Positions 24,526 through 31,939 of a stretch of DNA of 49,728 nt are shown here, one piece after another; positions within the stretch are counted from its first letter, which is position 1, and every line of letters begins with the position of its first letter. Made by a program: the position numbers and the translations under genes. The notes below the pieces were generated by a model. It had not been told where the DNA came from, did no database searches, and was given only the letters and a program-made list of their open reading frames with translations. Origin of the DNA: Halanaerobium polyolivorans (GTDB lineage Bacteria > Bacillota > Halanaerobiia > Halanaerobiales > Halanaerobiaceae); assembly GCF_020711195.1 (NCBI RefSeq), contig NZ_JAJFAT010000016.1:1-49728 (forward strand). Direction: 5' to 3'.

Positions 24526-26298
24526 ATGGAGAAAAATATACCACGGCCTGAATATCCAAGGCCACAATTTAAGAGAAAAGAATGGCAGAATTTAAATGGA
24601 GAATGGAACTTTGCTTTTGATGATAATAATCAGGGGGAAAAAGAAAGATGGTTTAAAAAAGAAAGTTTTGATAAAAAAATATTAGTTCCCTTTACTTTTG
24701 AAAGTAAGGCAAGTGGAATTGAAGATCGTAAAGAACATAGCTGCATCTGGTATCAGAGAACTTTTGTAGTTGAAGCAAAGAAAGATAAAAAAGTCATTTT
24801 AAACTTTGGTGCAGCTGATTATATTACTAAGGTCTGGTTGAATGGCAATTTTATCGGCAGTCATGTTGGAGGATATGATGCTTTTTGCTTTGATCTCAGT
24901 GACTATCTTAATTACCAGGCTGAAAATAATCTGGTGATAAAAATAGAAGATACTATGAGCAAATTGCAGCCCCGCGGCAAACAGAGTTATAAAAAGGATA
25001 ACTTTTTGTGCTGGTATACCAGAACAACTGGAATCTGGCAGACAGTCTGGTTAGAATATGTAGCTAAAGAAGCTTATTTAAAAGATGTTAAATTAACTCC
25101 TGATATAGATTCTCAGGAAATAGAGCTAAGATATAATTTTGAAACTAGTGATTTAGAAGAAGCTGGATATAAGTTGTTAACTGAGATTAAGTTTGAAGAT
25201 AAAGTTATTCAAAGTTTTAAATTTGATATCAATAAGGATAGCTATAACTTCAAAATAAATGTAAGTGATAAAAATAATGAAATTAAATTATGGAGTCCAG
25301 AAAACCCAAATCTGTATGAGATTAATTATTATTTATTGAAAGATGAGCAAAAAATAGATAATGTAAGCTCTTATTTTGGAATGAGGAAAATTTCGATTGA
25401 AGATGGCAAAATATTATTAAACAACAAACCTTTTTATCAAAAATTAATACTTGATCAGGGTTATTGGCCAAATACTATTGCAACACCTCCTTCTGATCAG
25501 GCAATAAAAAAAGATATTGAATTAATCAAAGAAATGGGTTTTAATGGAGCCAGAAAACATCAAAAAATAGAAGATAACCGCTTTTATTACTGGGCGGATA
25601 AAATGGGTTTAGTGATTTGGGCTGAAATTGGCTCAACTTATGAATATGCTGATCAGGTAGTGGATGAATTCAGCAGTCAATGGTTAAGAATTGTCAAAGA
25701 ACTTTATAATCATCCTTCTATTATAACCTGGGTCCCTTTTAATGAATCATGGGGAATAGAATCAATAAAAACTAGCAGAAAAGAGCAGCAATTTACAGAA
25801 GGAGTTTATTATTTAACCAAAAGTATTGATCCCGAGCGCCCTATTATTTGTAATGATGGCTGGGAACACACTATCTCAGATATTATAACTATCCATGATT
25901 ATGAAGGAAGAGGTAATGATAAAGAAATCATTGAAATTTATAAAGATAACAAAATTAATTTAGTAGATAACAAAGAAGTCTTTAATGATGGCAAGTATTT
26001 AATGGCTGACAATTATACTTACCAGAATCAGCCTATAATTTTTAGTGAATTTGGAGGTCTTGCTTTTCAAAATAAAGAGGGCTGGGGTTATGGTAAAGGA
26101 GTAAAAGATCAAACAGAATTAATTGAAAGAATAAATATTATGCTGGAAGAAATTAAAATGGTTGATTATTTTGAAGGCTACTGTTACACACAGTTAACTG
26201 ATGTTGAACAAGAAAAAAATGGGCTTTTAGATGAAAACAGAAATTTCAAAGCTCCTCTTAAGGAAATAAAAAAAATCAATCAAATAATTAATAAATAA
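24526..26298 (+). CDS. Glycoside hydrolase family 2 (beta-galactosidase-like)
   Basis: A 590-residue intracellular GH2 enzyme: sugar-binding jelly roll (residues 1-180), Ig-like domain (180-285) and TIM barrel (285-590). The acid/base is E407 in VPFNESWG and the nucleophile E508 in IFSEFGG; both are present. WYTRTTGIWQTVWLE at the domain 1 boundary is typical. No signal peptide is present, so it cleaves imported oligosaccharides. It is much shorter than LacZ (about 1000 residues) and resembles small GH2 enzymes that include beta-galactosidases, beta-glucuronidases and arabinosidases. Placement with an importer and next to the Leloir genes favours a galactoside. The start ATG has ACAGGAGGAG. 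Two terminators follow. Confidence 0.85.
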   Translation: MEKNIPRPEYPRPQFKRKEWQNLNGEWNFAFDDNNQGEKERWFKKESFDKKILVPFTFESKASGIEDRKEHSCIWYQRTFVVEAKKDKKVILNFGAADYITKVWLNGNFIGSHVGGYDAFCFDLSDYLNYQAENNLVIKIEDTMSKLQPRGKQSYKKDNFLCWYTRTTGIWQTVWLEYVAKEAYLKDVKLTPDIDSQEIELRYNFETSDLEEAGYKLLTEIKFEDKVIQSFKFDINKDSYNFKINVSDKNNEIKLWSPENPNLYEINYYLLKDEQKIDNVSSYFGMRKISIEDGKILLNNKPFYQKLILDQGYWPNTIATPPSDQAIKKDIELIKEMGFNGARKHQKIEDNRFYYWADKMGLVIWAEIGSTYEYADQVVDEFSSQWLRIVKELYNHPSIITWVPFNESWGIESIKTSRKEQQFTEGVYYLTKSIDPERPIICNDGWEHTISDIITIHDYEGRGNDKEIIEIYKDNKINLVDNKEVFNDGKYLMADNYTYQNQPIIFSEFGGLAFQNKEGWGYGKGVKDQTELIERINIMLEEIKMVDYFEGYCYTQLTDVEQEKNGLLDENRNFKAPLKEIKKINQIINK

Positions 26299-26331
26299 AT
26301 TCCTTCTCTCCTAATAGATGTAGTCCTAAAG

Positions 26332-26368
26332 CTCTTTTGCTGACAGATTAAATAGCAAAAGAGTTTTT
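26332..26368 (+). terminator. Rho-independent terminator after the GH2 operon (first)
   Basis: CTCTTTTGCT (26332-26341) pairs perfectly with AGCAAAAGAG (26354-26363), followed by five T. Confidence 0.85.
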
Positions 26369-26419
26369 CTGTTTTCCATAGCTTTAAATTAAATTAAAGT
26401 AATAATTTTTATATTAAAC

Positions 26420-26449
26420 CCTGCTAAAAATTTAGCAGGATATTTTTTT
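26420..26449 (+). terminator. Rho-independent terminator after the GH2 operon (second)
   Basis: CCTGCTAAA (26420-26428) pairs perfectly with TTTAGCAGG (26431-26439), then ATA and seven T. Tandem terminators isolate the following gene. Confidence 0.9.
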
Positions 26450-26496
26450 GTTTTAGCCAATTATCTAATTATAGAACTTTAAGGAAAGGAGAGAAA

Positions 26497-26511
26497 ATGA
26501 AAAAATTATAA
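26497..26511 (+). other. Abortive mini reading frame ahead of the fasciclin gene
   Basis: ATGAAAAAATTATAA follows an excellent AAAGGAGAG site (26486-26493) but ends after four codons. The first 12 bases are identical to the true start of the fasciclin gene at 26637, which suggests a duplicated or decayed gene start. It lies upstream of the predicted fasciclin promoter, so it is probably not part of that mRNA. The 338-base gap 26299-26636 otherwise holds two terminators and a promoter. Confidence 0.3.
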
Positions 26512-26554
26512 AATGCAAAGCACGATACAATTTTACAAATAGTAACAATGACTA

Positions 26555-26583
26555 TTGCTTTTTGTCAAAAATAGTGATAAAAT
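26555..26583 (+). promoter_or_regulatory. Probable promoter of the fasciclin gene
   Basis: TTGCTT at 26555-26560 and TAAAAT at 26578-26583, 17 bases apart, with TGA before the -10 box. The string TGATAAAATAATAT is shared with the MATE promoter at 4402-4415. Confidence 0.55.
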
Positions 26584-26636
26584 AATATTAAATTAAAATA
26601 TCGCAAAAAGTAAATATTATCAAGGAGGTTTTTGTA

Positions 26637-27155
26637 ATGAAAAAATTATTTTTTAGAAATGCTTCTGTTTTAGTTGGGGTCCTTGTCCTGGCAGTTTTGA
26701 TGAGTTTGGTCTTTACTTCAGCTGTTTTTGCCCATGGTCATATAAATAGATCCGATGTACTTGAAGTTGCTTTAGAAGCAGATGACTTTAACACTTTAGT
26801 TACTGCTGTTATTGAAGCAGATCTTGTTTTCGCTTTAAAAGGTGAGGGACCATTTACAGTTTTCGCTCCTACAGATGAAGCCTTTGCCAATCTACCTGAG
26901 GGAGTATTAGAAAGCTTGCTAGCAGATAAAGAGGCTTTAGCAGATGTTCTGCTTTACCATGTAGTATCAGGAAAAGTAATGGCGGAAGATGTAGTAACCC
27001 TTGATGGCGCAGAAGTACCAACCCTGCTTGGTGAAAATCTAAGAGTTACTGTTGAGGATGGCAATGTGTTTATCAATGATTCTCAAGTAATTGCAACTGA
27101 TATTGAAGCTAGTAATGGAGTAATCCATGTAATAGATGAGGTATTAGTCCCTTAA
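26637..27155 (+). CDS. Secreted fasciclin (FAS1) domain protein
   Basis: A 172-residue protein. The signal peptide covers about residues 1-32 (basic start, long hydrophobic core, cleavage after AVFA). A single FAS1 domain fills residues 38-172. The H1 motif is FTVFAPTDEAFANLP and the H2-like end is ASNGVIHVIDEVLVP, with LLYHVVSGKV between them. FAS1 domains mediate adhesion or bind small ligands; bacterial single-domain forms are poorly understood. The start ATG has CAAGGAGG eight to nine bases upstream. It is a single-gene transcript between terminators. Confidence 0.92.
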   Translation: MKKLFFRNASVLVGVLVLAVLMSLVFTSAVFAHGHINRSDVLEVALEADDFNTLVTAVIEADLVFALKGEGPFTVFAPTDEAFANLPEGVLESLLADKEALADVLLYHVVSGKVMAEDVVTLDGAEVPTLLGENLRVTVEDGNVFINDSQVIATDIEASNGVIHVIDEVLVP

Positions 27156-27205
27156 TTTTATTGATAAAATATTAATTAATGATTTTAAAATTATAAATTA
27201 ATGCA

Positions 27206-27244
27206 AAAACCGCATTTTGACTGATAAGCCAAAGATGCGGTTTT
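27206..27244. terminator. Bidirectional terminator between the fasciclin and transaldolase genes
   Basis: AAAACCGCAT (27206-27215) pairs perfectly with ATGCGGTTTT (27235-27244). The A-tract on one side and T-tract on the other let it work for both the plus-strand fasciclin gene and the minus-strand aldolase gene. Confidence 0.85.
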
Positions 27245-27275
27245 GTCTGTATAAATAGCAATATTTTAAATGAAA

Positions 27276-27953
27276 TTATATATCATATGTTAAATTTCCT
27301 TTTCCATATATAGTTTCCCAATCTTTTATAAACTCTTCAACACTATTGCTGGTCCCGGAATGTTCCAGAAGCTTTTCAGTTAACTCTACTGGAGCTGTAA
27401 TAGCTTGAGCTCCATTAAGAGTAACTTCATGGATCTGCTGGATATTCTTAAATGAAGCAGCTAAAACCTTTGTTTTTAAATTATTTTCTTTTAATAAGTG
27501 GATAATTTCTCTTACTACTTTAATTCCACTGACATTTGTATTTGAGATTCTATTAACATAAGGAGCAACAAAATCAGCCCCTGCTTTAGCTGCCATTAAA
27601 GCCTGCTGAGGAGTGAAAATTGCAGTAGCAGTGATTTGGTAGTTATGAGGTTTTAAGCTTTTGATAGCTTTGATACCCTGAGCAGTGACAGGTATTTTAA
27701 TATAAATATTACCACCAATTTTATTTTTAAGGTATTTAGCTTCTTTTATCATCTGTTCAGCATTTTTAGCTAATACCTGAACATGCAGCATTTTATCCTC
27801 ACCAATAATATTGCGTATTTGATTTAATAAAGAAATAAAATCCTTGTTTTCTTTGGCAATTATACTGGGATTTGTGGTTACCCCATCTAATGGATAAAGC
27901 TCAAAAGCTTTTTTTATACTTTCTATTTCTGCTGTGTCTAATAAATATTGCAT
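27276..27953 (-). CDS. fsa: Transaldolase-like / fructose-6-phosphate aldolase
   Basis: A 225-residue class I aldolase of the small transaldolase family (MipB/TalC/FSA). The Schiff-base lysine is K86 in NIYIKIPVT. Other landmarks are the N-terminal LLDTAEIESIKKAFEL, DGVTTNPSIIAKE, TATAIFTPQQALMAAKAGA and FVAPYVNRI. Both transaldolase and fructose-6-phosphate aldolase activities occur in this group and sequence alone does not separate them. The ATG start has AAAGGAGAT upstream. It is the last gene on the minus strand after the decayed pab genes, and it looks fully intact. It is followed by a bidirectional terminator. Confidence 0.88.
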   Translation of the reverse strand: MQYLLDTAEIESIKKAFELYPLDGVTTNPSIIAKENKDFISLLNQIRNIIGEDKMLHVQVLAKNAEQMIKEAKYLKNKIGGNIYIKIPVTAQGIKAIKSLKPHNYQITATAIFTPQQALMAAKAGADFVAPYVNRISNTNVSGIKVVREIIHLLKENNLKTKVLAASFKNIQQIHEVTLNGAQAITAPVELTEKLLEHSGTSNSVEEFIKDWETIYGKGNLTYDI

Positions 27954-27970
27954 TAATTATCTCCTTTCAA

Positions 27971-28638
27971 TTATATGATTTTAGCTATTCTTTCTCTAAA
28001 CTTAAAATTGCTGTTTTTAAATTGAGTATTTGCAATAGCTCTAACAGGCATAATTTTTAATAATGAATTTGTGATAAAAATTTCATCAGCTTCATTAATT
28101 AAATCAAGCCCAATATTTCTTTCTTCTACTTGATAATAGTTTTGTGATAACACTTTTTTTCTTAAGATTCCATTTAATAAACCATTTTCTAGTCCTGGTG
28201 TATATATTTTTTGCTCATTTACAATAAATATATTAGAAATTGCCCCTTCAGCTAAATAACCCTTTTCATTGAAAAATATTACTTCATCAAAACCTTCAGC
28301 CTTAGCCTTTCTGAATTCCAATATATTTTCAAGATAATTAGTTGTTTTATGTTTGATTATTTTTGAAGTTGAATTTCTTAAAACTTGGCTTATTTTTAAA
28401 TTAAAGCCTTTTTGATAATCTTCAGGTTGATATTTTTTTCTTTCATTGTGATAATTAAATCGCTGGAATTAATATTTTTAGCCAATAATATTTTTATAGC
28501 TCCATTAAAAGCATTTTTTTCAATTAATTTTTTAAGATAATATTTGATTTCTTGATCAGAATAATTTAAGTCAATATTTAATGCGGCAGAACTTTGGCGC
28601 AGACGCTGAATATGCTCAGCATTAAAAATATAATACAT
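27971..28638 (-). pseudogene. pabC: Aminodeoxychorismate lyase (PabC-like), frameshifted and N-terminally short
   Basis: A class IV (branched-chain-type) PLP aminotransferase split into two frames. The first frame runs from ATG at 28638 (MYYIFNAEHIQRLRQSSAAL) and goes out of register at seven T on the plus strand (28433-28439; A7 on the coding strand). Reading on in the next frame gives the expected KTTNYLENILEFRKAKAEG, with the PLP-site lysine region just before it, and then the GYLAEGAISNIFIV motif to the end at 27971. One extra A, or two fewer, restores the frame. The usual N-terminal stretch of about 40 residues (..GDG.FET.R.) is also absent. It could be a sequencing error at the A-tract, but the missing N-terminus argues for real decay. 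Confidence 0.8.
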
Positions 28639-28652
28639 ATTTTCACCTTCTA

Positions 28653-29138
28653 TTATCTTTTGAGTGCTTCCACTAGTGCTTTACCTTTATCTAATGATTC
28701 TTGATATTCAGCTGCAGCATTAGAATCCCAAACGATTCCTCCACCTACTTGAAAATAGACTTTTTTATTCTTTGTTAGCATAGTTCTGATGACTATATTA
28801 AGATCCATATTACCATTAAAATCAAGATAGCCTATTGATCCTGTATAAATATTTCTTTGAGTAGGCTCTAATTCATCTATGATTTCCATGGCTCTAATTT
28901 TAGGTGCACCTGTAATTGAACCACCGGGGAAAATATTTTTTATACAATCTACTTTTAATTTCAAATCTTCTACTTTGTTTTTACCTCTTGGCCTAGTTCC
29001 TTTAATTGGCCGTGTGAAAAGTTTGTTATTTTTAGACCTTATAAATCTTTCCGGGGAAGAAGAAAGAATCTGGTAATCTCCAAAATCAAGATAAGCTGCA
29101 AATGGAGCAGGATTAACCTCCCTTAATTTGGAGTTTTT
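28653..29138 (-). pseudogene. pabB: Aminodeoxychorismate synthase component I (PabB/TrpE family), remnant with internal deletion
   Basis: About 160 codons of an anthranilate/aminodeoxychorismate synthase component I remain, where an intact protein has about 450. The remnant starts LREVNPAPFAAYLDFG next to the pabA stop and has no start codon. It continues with SSSPERFI and TRPIKGTRPRGK, then jumps in frame from VEDLKLKVD to CIKNIFPGGSITGAPKIR. The roughly 60-residue segment normally between these (SEKDRAENLMIVDLLRND onwards, part of the chorismate-binding core) is missing. The C-terminal end (VGGGIVWDSNAAAEYQESL) is intact. It cannot be functional. A shorter open frame from 28964 exists but is only the tail. 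Confidence 0.85.
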
Positions 29139-29617
29139 TAATTAGCATATTCTTTACCTGCCTTTAAAAAATTATTTAATAATTTTAAACCTTGTTCGGT
29201 TAAAACAGCTTCTGGATGAAACTGAACACCAGCTACAAGATAATTTTTGTGCCGAATACCCATTATTTCTCCCTGCTCACTCCGAGCACTGACTTCTAAT
29301 TCTGCAGGTAGATTAGACTTATTAACAACTGCTTTTATAATGTCTGCCCCAAAAGTCTCTGCTATAGCTAGGTGACCAAGACAGATACCAAGAATGGGAT
29401 AATCAGCTTTTAATTCTCTGACAATCTTTTTGGAAATACCTGCTTCTTTTGGTGTGCATGGCCCTGGTGAAATAACAATCGTCTCAGGATCGAGGTCAAT
29501 GATTTCAGGGATAATAATGGCATCATTTCTAGCAACTTTTACTTGCTGCTTTAATATTTTAAAATATTCTACTAAATTATAAGTGAATGAATCATAATTA
29601 TCTATTATTAGCATCAT
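29138..29617 (-). pseudogene. pabA: Aminodeoxychorismate/anthranilate synthase glutamine amidotransferase (PabA/TrpG), internally deleted
   Basis: An open frame of about 159 codons from ATG at 29617, where intact PabA has about 190. The N-terminus MLIIDNYDSFTYNLVEYF and the nucleophile elbow GICLGH are present, and the His-Glu pair of the triad is in GVQFHPEAV. Around 29330, however, FGADIIKA is joined directly to VVNKSNLPAELEV. The family segment in between (MHGKTS..HDG..F.GLP..F.ATRYHSL, about 35 residues) is absent without loss of frame. Unusual substitutions occur at conserved places (SPGPCTP for SPGPGTP, CLGHLAI for CLGHQAI). With pabB and pabC broken next door, I treat it as decaying, although it could still be translated. 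Confidence 0.7.
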
Positions 29618-29738
29618 AATATGAAATATTTCACCTTCTTTCAACTTGGGCAAAAACTTTATTTAATCACTGTGCTTTATTTTAATAATTCAAGATACGA
29701 CAATATAGTCCTTTAAGATATTATAAAAAGCTTTCAAA

Positions 29739-29767
29739 TTGACAAAAATGCTGATGAAGGTTAAAAT
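29739..29767 (+). promoter_or_regulatory. Promoter of the GntP-type permease
   Basis: A perfect TTGACA at 29739-29744 and TAAAAT at 29762-29767 with 17 bases between. The start codon is 51 bases downstream. Confidence 0.75.
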
Positions 29768-29817
29768 AAAGCTATGTTTCTAAGCTAAATATTCTAAAGT
29801 CTGGAAGGAGAGTTATT

Positions 29818-31071
29818 TTGTTAAGTATTTTAATAGGATTTATAATTTTAATTACTCTAATTGTTTTAAAAGTGAATATTGTAATTGTCGCTCCGATTTC
29901 TGCTTCTGTAATAGCTTTGCTGAATAATATAAATATACTCGAGCTATTAAACAGCCAATATTTAGCAGGCTTTGCTAACTTTGTTCAGGATTATCTACTG
30001 ATTTTTTTGCTCAGTGCAATTTTAGGTAAAACAATGGAGGATTCTGGAGATGCAGCTGCAATTGGAGAATTTGTTCTAGATGTTATTTCTCATAGATATG
30101 CTGCAGTCGGCATATTTTTTGCAAGTGCTGTTTTAACCTATGGAGGGATTTCTGCTTTTGTTTTAATTTTTACCATTTATCCTATTGCAAAATCAGTTTT
30201 TGAAGAAGTTAATTTATCTAAATCACTGATATTAGCTTCTATAGTTGGTGGTAGTTTAATTATCGGGATGCCGATGCCTGGTAGCCCTCAGATTCATAAT
30301 TTGATTATGATGGATTTTCTTTCTACATCTGCTGTCGCTGGTTTAGGGGTAGGAATTATAAGTATTACTATTGCTTCTGCTTTTGCGGTCTATTATTTAA
30401 TATTCAGAACAAAAAAATTATTAGGGGAGCAATATTATGCTTCTCAGAGCGGTATTTTCAAAAAAGCAGATCCAAAAAAATTCAAAAGTTTTGTGCTTTC
30501 TGTATTACCATTGCTAACAGTTTTTATTTTCTTGGCAGTTTTAGCAAAACCACCTGTAATTGCATTATTACTGGGAGTCCTTGTTTCGATAATCAAAAAC
30601 ATTAACAAGATAAAATTACTTAAGGTATTAAACAGCAGTATCTCTAATGCTGTAGCTCCACTAATGTTTGCCGCTTCTGCAATGGGATTTGGTCAGGTTA
30701 TTTCATCTCTGGATGTATTTAAAAATTTTTTGGGAAACTTATTAACCCTTCCTTTACATCCCTATCTTCTAGTAGGCATAATTACAAATATTGCTGCCGG
30801 TTTATTAGGTAGTGCTTCAGGAGGTATGCTTTTGACAATCAGTACAGTAGGTGAAAATATTACTCAATTTGTTGATCCGGAAAACTTACACAGGGTTATT
30901 CTGATAGCTTCTACTGGTTTAGATACTTTACCTCACAATAGTGCTTATTTGGCAATGCTTGCTTATACAGGACTAAAGTTTAAAGATACATATTTTGATT
31001 ATTTTATTGTGACAATGATAGCACCATTTATTTCTCTAGCAGTTGCAATTATATATTCACTTTATCTTTAA
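29818..31071 (+). CDS. GntP-family permease
   Basis: A 417-residue membrane protein with about 11-12 hydrophobic segments, resembling the gluconate/hydroxy-acid:proton symporter (GntP) family. Recognisable stretches are LSAILGKTMEDSGDAAAIGE, YGGISAFVLIFTIYPIA and GGSLIIGMPMPGSPQIHNL near residue 150. The start is TTG at 29818 with AAGGAG upstream. Members carry small organic acids such as gluconate; the substrate here is not known. The ComB-family gene follows but has its own promoter. It lies divergent from the decayed pab cluster. Confidence 0.8.
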   Translation: MLSILIGFIILITLIVLKVNIVIVAPISASVIALLNNINILELLNSQYLAGFANFVQDYLLIFLLSAILGKTMEDSGDAAAIGEFVLDVISHRYAAVGIFFASAVLTYGGISAFVLIFTIYPIAKSVFEEVNLSKSLILASIVGGSLIIGMPMPGSPQIHNLIMMDFLSTSAVAGLGVGIISITIASAFAVYYLIFRTKKLLGEQYYASQSGIFKKADPKKFKSFVLSVLPLLTVFIFLAVLAKPPVIALLLGVLVSIIKNINKIKLLKVLNSSISNAVAPLMFAASAMGFGQVISSLDVFKNFLGNLLTLPLHPYLLVGIITNIAAGLLGSASGGMLLTISTVGENITQFVDPENLHRVILIASTGLDTLPHNSAYLAMLAYTGLKFKDTYFDYFIVTMIAPFISLAVAIIYSLYL

Positions 31072-31087
31072 ATAACTGCTGTTATCT

Positions 31088-31116
31088 TTGAGAATTGTTG
31101 CTTAGTTTTGTATAAT
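31088..31116 (+). promoter_or_regulatory. Promoter of the ComB-family gene
   Basis: TTGAGA at 31088-31093 and a perfect TATAAT at 31111-31116, 17 bases apart. The start codon is 21 bases downstream. Confidence 0.75.
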
Positions 31117-31136
31117 ACAATCTAAAGGAGGAACAT

Positions 31137-31832
31137 ATGAAAATTAATATATATCAATTCATAGAAGGTGCAAAAAAGGCAGAGGGATTAGCAGTTATAA
31201 TTGATGTTTTTAGAGCTTTTTCTACATCTGCTTATCTTTTTGCTAATGGTGCTCAGGCTATATACACGGTTTCTGAAGTAGATGAAGCTAGAAAGTTAGC
31301 TGAAAAGATTGAAAATAATGTTTTAGTTGGAGAAAGAAATGGGATTAAATTAGCTGGTTTTGATTATGGGAACTCACCTTATTTAATTTCTAAGCAAAAC
31401 TTCAAAGGGAAAAATATAATTTTAACCACAAGTGCAGGTACAAAGGGTATTATTAATGCTGCTCAAGCTGAAGAAATTATAACTGGAAGTTTTGTTAATG
31501 TCTCAGCTGCAGCAAATTATATTGAAAAGAAAGATTTTGAAAAGATTTCACTGGTGGCCATGGGCGTTAATGCAGAAAAAACTGCAGAAGAAGATATGGC
31601 TCTGGCCCAATATTTGAAAAACAAATTAGAAGGCAAAGAAAATTTAAATCAAGAGCAATTAAGGAAAAAGCTTTACAGTCCTGCAGGAGATAAATTCTTT
31701 AATAGCAGCACTCAGTCAGATATGCCAGAAGAGGATTTTAATTATTGTCTTAACATTGATAAATTTGACTTTGTAATTAAAGCGGAAAAGTTTAGTAATG
31801 AAGTTTATCGGCTTAAAAAAGTAAATCTATAA
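31137..31832 (+). CDS. comB: 2-phosphosulfolactate phosphatase family protein (ComB-like)
   Basis: A 231-residue protein of the ComB family, magnesium-dependent phosphatases acting on 2-phosphosulfolactate. The family landmark VIIDVFRAFSTSAYLFANGA is at about residues 21-40, with VGERNGIKLAGFDYGNSP and TTSAGTKGI following, all in canonical order. The C-terminal third is more divergent. The ATG has AAAGGAGGAAC upstream. In bacteria the family contributes to sulfolactate formation and occurs in many genomes without a coenzyme M pathway, so the true substrate may differ. A small-acid permease lies just upstream, and no other sulfonate gene is visible. Confidence 0.82.
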   Translation: MKINIYQFIEGAKKAEGLAVIIDVFRAFSTSAYLFANGAQAIYTVSEVDEARKLAEKIENNVLVGERNGIKLAGFDYGNSPYLISKQNFKGKNIILTTSAGTKGIINAAQAEEIITGSFVNVSAAANYIEKKDFEKISLVAMGVNAEKTAEEDMALAQYLKNKLEGKENLNQEQLRKKLYSPAGDKFFNSSTQSDMPEEDFNYCLNIDKFDFVIKAEKFSNEVYRLKKVNL

Positions 31833-31854
31833 TAATAATTTGTATTTATGTCTA

Positions 31855-31897
31855 AACAACAATCCCTGCATTTTTTTATGTAGGGATTGTTGTTTTT
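31855..31897 (+). terminator. Rho-independent terminator after comB
   Basis: AACAACAATCCCTGCA (31855-31870) pairs with TGTAGGGATTGTTGTT (31879-31894), allowing one wobble, with a T-rich loop and a following T-run. Confidence 0.9.
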
Positions 31898-31939
31898 ACT
31901 TCACTAGTACAATATTTCCACATTGAAACGGCAAAAAGG

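Noticed and set aside
28879-29076. Plus-strand open frame opposite pabB
   Set aside because: No ribosome binding site, and the minus strand clearly carries pabB sequence.
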